Made by a program: the position numbers and the translations under genes
Source: Candidatus Poseidoniaceae archaeon
GTDB taxonomy: Archaea; Thermoplasmatota; Poseidoniia; Poseidoniales; Poseidoniaceae
NCBI GenBank assembly: GCA_022451765.1
Contig: JAKUNY010000106.1
Span: 1 to 5,363 of the forward strand
Length of the DNA: 5,363 nucleotides
Direction: 5' to 3'
Notes under the pieces: generated by a model
Seen by the model: the letters and a program-made list of their open reading frames with translations, nothing else
Database searches by the model: none
Told to the model about the DNA's origin: nothing
In this document: positions 1 through 4,586 of the stretch, piece after piece
Layout: every line of letters starts with the position of its first letter
Position numbering within the stretch: the stretch's first letter is position 1

Positions 1-477
1 TTTGCTGACGTCCAGATTCAGGCATCAGAGTACAAAGACGGTGGGCCAACGATGCCCGAAGACTTGAAGAAAGGCGACTTTGTGTGTGTTGAGAATGCAT
101 TTTTCCAAATAAATTACAAAGGTGCGTTGATTCTAAAAGTCGATCCATTCGCAAGGATTGTTCGAATGCAAGAGGGAGATGAGGAAATCTCGCTTCATAC
201 TCCTCGTGCGCGTTGGAATGTCATTGGTACAGTTGTCTATAGAACAGAAAAAAGGGGCGTATCTGCTCGTGGTGATTGGTGTCGGAAAGGGTTGATGCTC
301 ATGGACGAATTTGGCTCGCTGAAGGTCGAAGGTTGGCAGGCCGATTGGGGGACAGAATACGATATGCTGAAACCTGGTGACCGGGTTGTGATTACCAACA
401 TTGGCATCGATGGTTGGGCTGCGTTAACCAAAGGTGAGATGTACCGTTCATCACGCCTTCATATCCTTCATGACTAG
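1..477 (+). CDS. OB-fold nucleic-acid-binding protein (RPA/SSB-like), C-terminal part, 5' end outside window
   Basis: The reading frame has no stop from base 1, and the 17 codons before the first ATG (base 52) read as ordinary protein (FADVQIQASEYKDGGPT), so the gene probably begins outside the window. No ribosome binding site precedes the ATG at 52. Two OB-like units are visible. The first runs over about residues 1-60 (LKKGDFVCVENAFF, then KGALILKV). The second runs from about residue 74 to the end (GTVVYRTEKRG, LMLMDEFGSLKVEGW, LKPGDRVVITNIG). The pattern of D-E-x-G-S-[LI]-x-V-x-x-W followed by L-x-x-G-D-x-V-x-I-x-N is typical of archaeal single-stranded-nucleic-acid-binding OB folds. A role in ssDNA or RNA binding is inferred from the fold; no catalytic residues are seen. 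The TAG stop (475-477) overlaps the stop of the convergent gene. If the ATG at 52 were used, the protein would be 141 residues with a broken first OB fold. Confidence is good for coding, moderate for family. Confidence 0.72.
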   Translation, partial: FADVQIQASEYKDGGPTMPEDLKKGDFVCVENAFFQINYKGALILKVDPFARIVRMQEGDEEISLHTPRARWNVIGTVVYRTEKRGVSARGDWCRKGLMLMDEFGSLKVEGWQADWGTEYDMLKPGDRVVITNIGIDGWAALTKGEMYRSSRLHILHD

Positions 478-677
478 CCTCCAGAGGATACGGTGGTTAC
501 AAGAAGACGTACATCGGCGTTCAATACTGTGTTGTGGGGTAATATTCGATCATCAAAGCTAACGACAACCGTTGACGGTAAGATACCTGCCTTTTCGAGA
601 GTCTTTCGGATGGTTTGACCATTCTCAATTTCAACCGTGCAATTATGGTCTCGTCCATGGAAGGTGACGTGCATCAT
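474..677 (-). CDS. Ubiquitin-like small archaeal modifier / sulfur-carrier protein (SAMP, MoaD/ThiS/Urm1 type)
   Basis: This 67-residue protein has the size and layout of a beta-grasp sulfur carrier: an N-terminal beta hairpin (HVTFHGRDHNCTVEI), a helix (TIRKTLEKAGI), the P-S-T-V-V-V-S-F-D-D-R-I-[LV]-P segment usual in ThiS/MoaD proteins, and a C-terminal V-S-S-G-G tail. In this family the terminal diglycine is adenylated by an E1-like enzyme (UbaA/MoeB). It is then thiocarboxylated for tRNA thiolation or molybdopterin synthesis, or joined to lysines of target proteins (SAMPylation, leading to the proteasome). The sequence alone does not decide between these roles. Two ATGs lie in tandem (677 and 674) with no Shine-Dalgarno upstream, and a TATA-like element about 24 bases before the ATG suggests a leaderless transcript. 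A proteasome assembly chaperone lies just beyond the tRNA. The stop is TAG in a CTAG shared with the opposite gene. Confidence 0.85.
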   Translation of the reverse strand: MMHVTFHGRDHNCTVEIENGQTIRKTLEKAGILPSTVVVSFDDRILPHNTVLNADVRLLVTTVSSGG

Positions 678-696
678 GTGGACTGTAGAGCATCAC

Positions 697-706
697 GCTT
701 ATCACG
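697..706. promoter_or_regulatory. Possible bidirectional TATA-like element between the modifier gene and tRNA-Ser
   Basis: The 51-base gap between two divergent genes contains ACGCTTATCAC. Its centre lies about 28 bases upstream of the tRNA 5' end and about 24 bases upstream of the modifier ATG on the other strand, where it reads GTGATAAGC. Both distances fit an archaeal TATA box, and the second would give a leaderless mRNA. The core is not a strong consensus, so this is inference from position. Confidence 0.35.
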
Positions 707-728
707 GTGGCGCACAGGCAGCAACCAA

Positions 729-810
729 GCCGAGATCGCATAGCCGGTATTGCGGTGGATTCGAAATCCACTGTCCCTTGGACGCGGGGGTTCAAATCCC
801 TCTCTCGGCG
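729..810 (+). tRNA. tRNA-Ser(CGA)
   Basis: The full cloverleaf can be drawn by hand. The acceptor stem has 7 perfect pairs (729-735 with 803-809), followed by G at the discriminator position (810), as expected for serine. The D arm is 738-740 with 751-753, with GG in the loop at 746-747. The anticodon stem is 755-759 with 767-771, with loop TTCGAAA and anticodon CGA at 762-764, reading UCG. A long variable arm with a 4-bp stem (773-776 with 780-783) marks a class II tRNA. The T arm is 786-790 with 798-802, one pair being G-T, with loop TTCAAAT. No intron is present, and the 3' CCA is not encoded (CTC follows), so it must be added by the CCA-adding enzyme. The 3' end lies one base from the convergent PAC2 stop codon. 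Confidence 0.96.
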
Positions 811-811
811 C

Positions 812-1564
812 TCAGATGTAAAAGGCATCAGGTTCTTCCATCAATTCCCGAACGTGATCGGTATTTGCTGATGGTGCTAAATCATTCAGTTTTGACAACA
901 AAGCTGAGGTTGCATCCTCTGGCAACATCACATCAAGGGCCCAGCCCTTTGAGACGAATTCTAAAAGACGGAGCGATGCATGAACGTCCCCACTTGCTCC
1001 GACCGTTGTTGCCATCGCACAGACAGAATCTAATCCAAACAAAGGTGCGAGTGATGCCACCAATGCCGACATCCCGATTGCACCGCCGGATGGTTGGTCT
1101 CGACGTACGTCTACACCACGTTGTTCTAGGTTCACCCGATGATGGGAAGATGTTGCAACTGCAAATGCTTCCTTCACCTCAGGAGCCGACATCAAACCAG
1201 CCAGAACAATGATTTCACCAATCTTGTTGTCTGCAGCGTGTTTCAATAATTCTGTAGAAAAATCATGTTGCAAGTACGATTCACTGGGTTGCCCCCGGCC
1301 TGTAATCGTTAGGATGGTTTTACCTTGCTCTGTTTCAATACGATTTACGGCGAGATGTGGAGGAGCCAACAAACCATCACCATCAAGGCGGGCTAATGGC
1401 GTCAATCCTGGATGAATGTATCGAGCAACCGTCGCTGCATTGTTCGCTTCATTTAACAATTCAATTGCATTCTTCCCAACGTCTCCAACGCCTGGAAGAG
1501 CGAAGAGGACAATGTCGACTTTGCTGAATGCATTTTTATCCAAAGCATCTATGAGGAGTGTCAT
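812..1564 (-). CDS. PAC2-family proteasome assembly chaperone (PbaB-like) with C-terminal HbYX motif
   Basis: The 250-residue product fits the PAC2 family (archaeal PbaA/PbaB, related to eukaryotic PAC1/PAC2). Visible family traits are the N-terminal strand followed by a glycine-rich turn and helix (LPGVGDVGKNAIELL, residues 23-37), PPHLAVNR around 68-75, the strand ILTITGRGQP (84-93) and EIIVLAGLMSAPEV in the middle. The chain ends Phe-Tyr-Ile (248-250), a hydrophobic-Tyr-X tail like those that dock proteasome activators and PbaB in the pockets of the 20S alpha ring. The likely role is helping to assemble or activate the cytoplasmic 20S proteasome; this is inference from family and tail. It is the last gene of the translation operon, 60 bases after nop10. 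The start is supported by GGTGA at 1572-1576, 7 bases before the ATG. That gap is larger than others in the operon and may hold a secondary promoter. Confidence 0.86.
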   Translation of the reverse strand: MTLLIDALDKNAFSKVDIVLFALPGVGDVGKNAIELLNEANNAATVARYIHPGLTPLARLDGDGLLAPPHLAVNRIETEQGKTILTITGRGQPSESYLQHDFSTELLKHAADNKIGEIIVLAGLMSAPEVKEAFAVATSSHHRVNLEQRGVDVRRDQPSGGAIGMSALVASLAPLFGLDSVCAMATTVGASGDVHASLRLLEFVSKGWALDVMLPEDATSALLSKLNDLAPSANTDHVRELMEEPDAFYI

Positions 1565-1624
1565 GAATTCTTCACCCTACAATCAAGGGGTATAATGTTT
1601 GACAAAGAACGAGACAAAAGAGCC
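1565..1624 (-). other. Intergenic spacer nop10-PAC2 with ribosome binding site
   Basis: This is the longest gap inside the minus-strand operon. Read on the minus strand it begins with a T-rich tract (TCTTTTGTCTCGTTCTTTGT), which could weakly terminate archaeal transcription. It continues with ACATTATACC, a possible TATA-like sequence, and ends with GGGTGAAG before the PAC2 ATG. Together these would allow partial uncoupling of PAC2 from the ribosomal genes. The T-tract and TATA readings are weak; the GGTGA ribosome binding site is good. Confidence 0.35.
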
Positions 1625-1867
1625 TCATTCTTCTTCTTCTTTCGCAAAACGAATTCGCATTTCTACGACGGAGGGGAGGGTTGGAATTGTTTGTGGCCAA
1701 TCAGGAGACTCGACATTGTTCAATCGCCGACGGACATTTGCTCTATGATCTTCTGGAGACCACTTCAGTGGTGCTGCTGCTTGTGCTGTTCCCCCACATT
1801 TCGGACAAATCGTTACCAAACACCACGCTCCACAACTGAGACATTGCTGCAGGAGTTGACGTGGCAT
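1625..1867 (-). CDS. nop10: H/ACA RNP complex protein Nop10
   Basis: Nop10 is a small zinc-ribbon protein of the H/ACA ribonucleoprotein, which together with Cbf5, Gar1 and L7Ae guides pseudouridylation of rRNA. Four cysteines in two C-x2-C pairs (9/12 and 21/24) form the zinc site. The family signature P-[LP]-K-[WF]-S-P-E-D followed by Y/V-R-R-R-L comes next. I prefer the ATG at 1867 because it puts 8 residues before the first cysteine, as in other archaeal Nop10 proteins, and AGTGA lies 5 bases upstream. A GTG at 1876, overlapping the aIF2-alpha TGA, would add three residues (MIH). At 80 residues it is about 20-25 longer than typical archaeal Nop10, with an extra tail ending in Lys-Glu-Glu-Glu-Glu. 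The aIF2-alpha-nop10-PAC2 order is conserved in archaea. Confidence 0.9.
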   Translation of the reverse strand: MPRQLLQQCLSCGAWCLVTICPKCGGTAQAAAPLKWSPEDHRANVRRRLNNVESPDWPQTIPTLPSVVEMRIRFAKEEEE

Positions 1868-1872
1868 GTGAA

Positions 1873-2661
1873 TCACTCTCGGTACGAATCAGCGGTTCCG
1901 CCTGCAGCCTCAACGACCGAAATCACAGAAGAAAGTGATGCTGTCCAGGTATCTTCTGCTGTTTTGAAATCGGGTGCTCGAAGTTCCAAACGATATTCTG
2001 GTGCACCGTTGTAATAACAATGAACTTCGATTTCATCTTCTGGCGATGAATTCTTTTCCGCAGCCAGAAGAGCCTCGCGAATTGTCTCAACACCGTTGTT
2101 CGTCTCGACCTTGAGGGTCAAGATTCCACGGATTTCAACGAACGGTGGAATAATGTTCTCGACCGACATTTCGACGAAGGCTTGAATCCATTCACCCTCA
2201 AAGCCAGCATCGACAATTGAGCCTTCATGCATGGCTGCCTCCTCGAAGGCTCCATACAGTGTCTCAAAGACCTGAGTCAGTTCGGTCTGTAGTTCTGATG
2301 CAAAATCAGATTCCCATTTTTGGGACTCTGACAAGACCTTGAACAACTGAAGAGCACGTTGTTCATTTTTCCATTGTTGAAGCCGATCTCTTCGACGTTC
2401 CTCTGATACGGACTTGAGCGATAGTTTCAGTGAACTACCGTCACGTCGACTTGGCATGACCTTGCACACAAGTCGCTGGCCTTCACGCACAAATCGTCGG
2501 ATGTTCTTAATCCAACCACTGGCAATTTCACCAATGAATATGAATCCTTCAACACCATCGTACTCATCGAGGGATACATCAGCACCGTTTTGCTTGACGC
2601 TGTGTACCGTTACAACAACGAGTTCGCCTTCTTCGGGGTAAATGAGGTCGGTTTTCGACAT
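1873..2661 (-). CDS. eif2a: Translation initiation factor aIF2 subunit alpha
   Basis: This is the alpha subunit of archaeal aIF2, which with the GTPase gamma and beta subunits brings initiator tRNA to the small subunit. An S1/OB RNA-binding domain spans about residues 10-85 (PEEGELVVVTV, GADVSLDEYDGVEGFIFIGEIASGWIKNIRRFVREG). A helical domain follows (RRRDRLQQWKNEQRA onward, about 88-175), then the C-terminal alpha-beta domain (about 176-262) that contacts gamma. At 262 residues it has the usual length. By hand alignment with eukaryotic eIF2-alpha, the position of regulatory Ser51 is Ala47, with Ser48 beside it. The loop at residues 69-75 (MPSRRDG) differs from the usual hydrophobic-Asp form. 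It starts 15 bases after the S27e stop, with GGAGG 10 bases upstream inside a perfect inverted repeat. Its TGA lies 5 bases before the nop10 ATG. Confidence 0.96.
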   Translation of the reverse strand: MSKTDLIYPEEGELVVVTVHSVKQNGADVSLDEYDGVEGFIFIGEIASGWIKNIRRFVREGQRLVCKVMPSRRDGSSLKLSLKSVSEERRRDRLQQWKNEQRALQLFKVLSESQKWESDFASELQTELTQVFETLYGAFEEAAMHEGSIVDAGFEGEWIQAFVEMSVENIIPPFVEIRGILTLKVETNNGVETIREALLAAEKNSSPEDEIEVHCYYNGAPEYRLELRAPDFKTAEDTWTASLSSVISVVEAAGGTADSYRE

Positions 2662-2676
2662 GGAGGCTCAGCCTCC
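2662..2676 (-). promoter_or_regulatory. Perfect inverted repeat filling the S27e/aIF2-alpha spacer and containing the Shine-Dalgarno
   Basis: Between the S27e stop codon and the aIF2-alpha ATG the mRNA reads GGAGGC-TGA-GCCTCC: a 6-bp perfect stem with a 3-base loop and nothing else. The 5' arm contains the GGAGG ribosome binding site (2676-2672), so folding would hide it. A ribosome finishing S27e directly upstream would be expected to melt the stem, which suggests translational coupling. The inverted repeat is seen in the sequence; the regulatory role is inferred. Confidence 0.6.
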
Positions 2677-2847
2677 TCATTCCATCGTCTCGAGAACTGT
2701 GCAGCCGACGAGAGCAGCTTTTCCACCAGAGGTGTTGGTTAGTGTCGCTCCACAAACACCGCATGAGACTACGGTTGTTGAGCGAGAGAAAATGATGGTT
2801 TCATTCCCGCAGTCGTTGCATGAAACTTTGATAAATTGACCTACCAT
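2677..2847 (-). CDS. rps27e: Small-subunit ribosomal protein eS27 (S27e)
   Basis: This 56-residue gene is decoded directly from the minus strand. The protein begins MVGQFIKVSCNDCGNE and continues to V-V-S-C-G-V-C-G, then TLTNTSGGKAAL. The two C-x2-C pairs (Cys10/13 and Cys29/32) form the zinc finger of S27e, and the T-x-x-S-G-G-K-A motif is the family's hallmark. It binds 16S rRNA in the 30S subunit. The start is fixed by AGGTGA at 2853-2858, five bases before the ATG; this site overlaps the TGA stop of the preceding L44e gene, so the two are probably coupled. Length and zinc ligands are normal for archaea. It precedes aIF2-alpha, as in many archaeal genomes. Confidence 0.96.
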   Translation of the reverse strand: MVGQFIKVSCNDCGNETIIFSRSTTVVSCGVCGATLTNTSGGKAALVGCTVLETME

Positions 2848-2857
2848 TGTTCTCACC

Positions 2858-3142
2858 TCATCGATCTACGAGTTCAAATTTCTTGGCACGCTTGCAAGGT
2901 GCATAATGCGCCTTACCTGTTTCTGTGCAACGATAAAGAATATTGACACGCTTCGTCGGCTTTTCTCGGCCATCTGGCTTTGGACGTGGGAAACCACGGT
3001 ATCCACGCATGACCTTACGGAAACGTCGCTGACCCCAGCGAAGTTCAGAGGCTCGCTTCTTCTTGACACGTTCAACGGTGTGCAGCGTATGTTTGCCTGC
3101 GGAAGGACTGTAACGCATAATTTGACGTGGCATCTTAACCAT
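2858..3142 (-). CDS. rpl44e: Large-subunit ribosomal protein eL42/L44e, zinc-ligand-poor form
   Basis: This is the first gene of the minus-strand translation operon. The family is clear from K-M-P-R-x-I at the start, the K-H-T segment, WGQRRFRKVMRGYRGFPRPK, REKPTKRV and the C-terminal RAKKFEL. L44e sits near the E site of the 50S subunit. Of the four cysteines usual in this zinc ribbon, three are missing: Ser12 and Ala15 stand where C-x2-C (YCPYCNKHT-like) is expected, and the second pair is Cys72 with Thr75. A non-canonical Cys83 is present. Zinc binding of the usual kind is therefore unlikely. I chose the ATG at 3142 because AGGTGA (3148-3153) lies exactly five bases upstream, as for S27e. 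GTG 3151 and ATG 3148 overlap that site, and ATG 3133 is too far from it. The product is 94 residues. Confidence 0.94.
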   Translation of the reverse strand: MVKMPRQIMRYSPSAGKHTLHTVERVKKKRASELRWGQRRFRKVMRGYRGFPRPKPDGREKPTKRVNILYRCTETGKAHYAPCKRAKKFELVDR

Positions 3143-3147
3143 GGTCA

Positions 3148-3153
3148 TCACCT
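3148..3153 (-). promoter_or_regulatory. Shine-Dalgarno AGGTGA deciding the L44e start
   Basis: AGGTGA followed by TGACC and ATG (3142) on the minus strand. The same AGGTGA-N5-ATG layout recurs before S27e (2853-2858) and the second membrane gene (4059-4064), so it is the local norm and argues against the other in-frame ATG/GTG codons nearby. Confidence 0.7.
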
Positions 3154-3175
3154 GAACAGTTTGGCGACCATCGTC

Positions 3176-3190
3176 GGGTATTTATTGCTG
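3176..3190 (-). promoter_or_regulatory. Putative promoter (TATA box) of the L44e-S27e-aIF2a-nop10-PAC2 operon
   Basis: On the minus strand the spacer reads CAGCAATAAATACCC. The AATAAATA core lies about 40 bases upstream of the L44e ATG. With the usual archaeal TATA-to-start distance of about 25 bases, transcription would start near 3157, leaving a short leader that carries the AGGTGA site. No experiment is available; position and composition support it. Confidence 0.5.
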
Positions 3191-3225
3191 TCGTCGAGTT
3201 ACCCGCCCGAAAAAGCCCAAGAAAA

Positions 3226-3236
3226 AGCATAAATGC
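3226..3236 (+). promoter_or_regulatory. Putative promoter (TATA box) of the membrane-protein pair
   Basis: AAAAAGCATAAATGC lies in the divergent spacer, with an A-rich stretch just upstream that could serve as a BRE. A start about 25 bases downstream (near 3256) would leave a leader of under 20 bases before the ATG at 3274. That leader has no clear Shine-Dalgarno. The assignment is inference from position. Confidence 0.45.
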
Positions 3237-3273
3237 CCCCACATTGATAAGATGAGCCCAATGAAGTCGGACC

Positions 3274-4077
3274 ATGGAAAATGACCTCAGCGTCGCTTTG
3301 ATGCTTTGGGCACCGCTGGGTTTGGTGTTTCTTTCACTCGGTCTTCAGTTCCGAAAAGATGTTTCGGCGCAGAAAGCCGGCAGGGTTGCCGGTCTCATCG
3401 GCTTGGGCTTCTTTGGAGTGTCCTTCATCACCGTTCCTGAATCGCCATCAGCAGCCTCCAGTGCGCTGATTGTAAGTGTACTGCCCTCTCTTCTTCTGAT
3501 GTCCATAGGACTCTACATTGCATTGTTTGCAGGAGACATTCCAGTGCGAAGATTCTCACGAAAAATGCGACCTCTCGGTTGGTTGATGTTCGTCGGGGGA
3601 TTTGCTTTGTTCGAATCCATGCATTGGCTCAGTATTTCTTTTTTGCCGACGATTGCATGGGAGGACGAGACAAACCGATTTTGGATGATTTTTCGCCCTA
3701 CATTCCTGCTCGCTATGAGTAGTTTTCTTCTCGCAGGAGGTTACGTTGTCAATCTCGTTGGTGAACGGACCAATCAGACCTCACGCGTCCTCTACCTGAC
3801 GGGAGGATTGTCGTTTTTGCTTTTGCTTCTCAGCGCTTTTTTCGATGGTTCATCGACCAGTTCAGATGAATTTTACAATGCAGTTCTCTTGGCTGCAAGC
3901 GATTTACTGGGTTTCCTCGCTGGCCTTGGTTTGGCAGTCCTTGCCTTTGGCGTTGCAATATGGCAGTTTGAGAGCAAGCGGCCCGATCTCAACAAACTGC
4001 CTCCACCATCAAGTGACCAGCTTTCAAAAGCTGCTCAAATTGTTCAACAGAACCTCGGAGGTGATGAGGATGAGTAA
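3274..4077 (+). CDS. Multi-pass membrane protein of unknown function (about 7 TM)
   Basis: I do not recognise this 267-residue protein. Seven hydrophobic segments are visible, at about residues 5-24, 38-54, 64-87, 101-125, 138-162, 172-190 and 203-230. A charged loop R-R-F-S-R-K-M-R (92-99) lies between segments 3 and 4 and is probably cytoplasmic. There is no signal peptide separate from the first segment. The last 35 residues are soluble and probably cytoplasmic, with proline and serine then an acidic end (Gly-Gly-Asp-Glu-Asp-Glu). No catalytic motif, metal-binding cluster or transporter signature is seen. Its 3' end overlaps the next membrane gene by 8 bases, so the two are co-transcribed and probably work together. 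It is divergent from the L44e operon. The start ATG at 3274 has no Shine-Dalgarno; a +1 ATG at 3261 is out of frame. Confidence 0.85.
   Translation: MENDLSVALMLWAPLGLVFLSLGLQFRKDVSAQKAGRVAGLIGLGFFGVSFITVPESPSAASSALIVSVLPSLLLMSIGLYIALFAGDIPVRRFSRKMRPLGWLMFVGGFALFESMHWLSISFLPTIAWEDETNRFWMIFRPTFLLAMSSFLLAGGYVVNLVGERTNQTSRVLYLTGGLSFLLLLLSAFFDGSSTSSDEFYNAVLLAASDLLGFLAGLGLAVLAFGVAIWQFESKRPDLNKLPPPSSDQLSKAAQIVQQNLGGDEDE
4059..4064 (+). promoter_or_regulatory. Shine-Dalgarno AGGTGA deciding the start of the second membrane gene
   Basis: GGAGGTGA lies inside the last codons of the upstream gene, and AGGTGA is exactly five bases before the ATG at 4070. This selects 4070 over the in-frame ATG at 4064, which overlaps the site, and over the ATG at 3845 far upstream. 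Confidence 0.75.
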
Positions 4078-4513
4078 TCGTATAGGCCCTCGCCATCTTG
4101 TTGTTGCTGGTTTTCTTTTCCTTCTTCCAACGGTGATTCTCGTCCTTACTCAAGGAAACTCTGGCTATGATGCAGAGCGAGGAGTAACGCGTTTCTTGAA
4201 CGCTTTCCTGACTTCCTATACAATTGCGTCCGTCTTCTTTGTTGTGAATATGTTCCAATATTCCAAGAGCCGAGAGGAACCAACTGCTCCTTGGGTTTCA
4301 ATGGTTTACGCTGCTACCCTCGGCATCTTTGTCACCTTCTTGCTCACGAATCAAGGCGGATTCCTCATGGAAGAGAATGGCTCGCAGCGTGCTCAAATAC
4401 TCTACAACATCGTTCACTTTATTGTAACAAGTTCTGCGATTCTCATGGCAGCCGGCATCCTAATTTTGCTCTGCTTCGTCAATCTCAAATTAAAGGATGA
4501 CAAGCAATCGTGA
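4070..4513 (+). CDS. Small membrane protein of unknown function (4 TM), partner of the upstream gene
   Basis: This 147-residue protein of unknown family has four hydrophobic segments, at about residues 9-28, 42-62, 74-93 and 108-138. Short polar loops join them, and the tail is basic and acidic (KLKDDKQS). An even number of segments places both ends on the same side, probably the cytoplasm, since Arg and Lys flank segments 1 and 4. No catalytic motif is seen. The frame is open far upstream to 3845, but that part runs inside the preceding gene in another frame. The good Shine-Dalgarno five bases before 4070, and the start of sensible membrane sequence, fix the start. The ATG lies 8 bases before the end of the upstream gene, which implies translational coupling and suggests a two-subunit membrane complex. 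The TGA stop is followed by the L37e leader. Confidence 0.85.
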   Translation: MSNRIGPRHLVVAGFLFLLPTVILVLTQGNSGYDAERGVTRFLNAFLTSYTIASVFFVVNMFQYSKSREEPTAPWVSMVYAATLGIFVTFLLTNQGGFLMEENGSQRAQILYNIVHFIVTSSAILMAAGILILLCFVNLKLKDDKQS

Positions 4514-4525
4514 CATTCTTGTCAG

Positions 4526-4536
4526 CGTTTATCCAT
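4526..4536 (+). promoter_or_regulatory. Possible promoter (TATA-like) for L37e-purF
   Basis: GCGTTTATCCA lies just after the membrane-gene stop. A start about 25 bases downstream would fall near 4555, leaving a purine-rich leader of about 30 bases before the TTG start of L37e. Read-through from the membrane genes is equally possible. This is a weak call from position. Confidence 0.3.
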
Positions 4537-4576
4537 CGTTGACTTCATAAGGAGGAGGCAGGTGGCGAGGACATCG

Positions 4577-4582
4577 AGGTGA
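4577..4582 (+). promoter_or_regulatory. Shine-Dalgarno AGGTGA that fixes a TTG start for L37e
   Basis: AGGTGA lies 4 bases before TTG at 4587. No comparable site precedes the ATG at 4608. Translation from the TTG restores the conserved S-K-G-T-P-S-M-G N-terminus of the family, so site and homology agree. Confidence 0.8.
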
Positions 4583-4586
4583 GCAT

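Noticed and set aside
637..1212. Long plus-strand open frame (191 codons)
   Set aside because: It crosses the tRNA-Ser gene and runs antisense to the PAC2 gene, and its translation has no family-like pattern.
1595..2014. Plus-strand open frame (139 codons)
   Set aside because: Antisense to nop10 and aIF2-alpha, both firmly identified on the other strand.
2579..2764. Minus-strand open frame across the S27e/aIF2-alpha junction
   Set aside because: It is a shadow frame; the S27e and aIF2-alpha frames account for this DNA.
2906..3232. Plus-strand open frame (108 codons) ending near the membrane gene
   Set aside because: Antisense to L44e and its promoter region; low-complexity translation without recognisable features.
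3845..4069. Upstream extension of the second membrane gene
   Set aside because: It lies wholly inside the first membrane gene in another frame, and a strong AGGTGA five bases before 4070 marks the real start.
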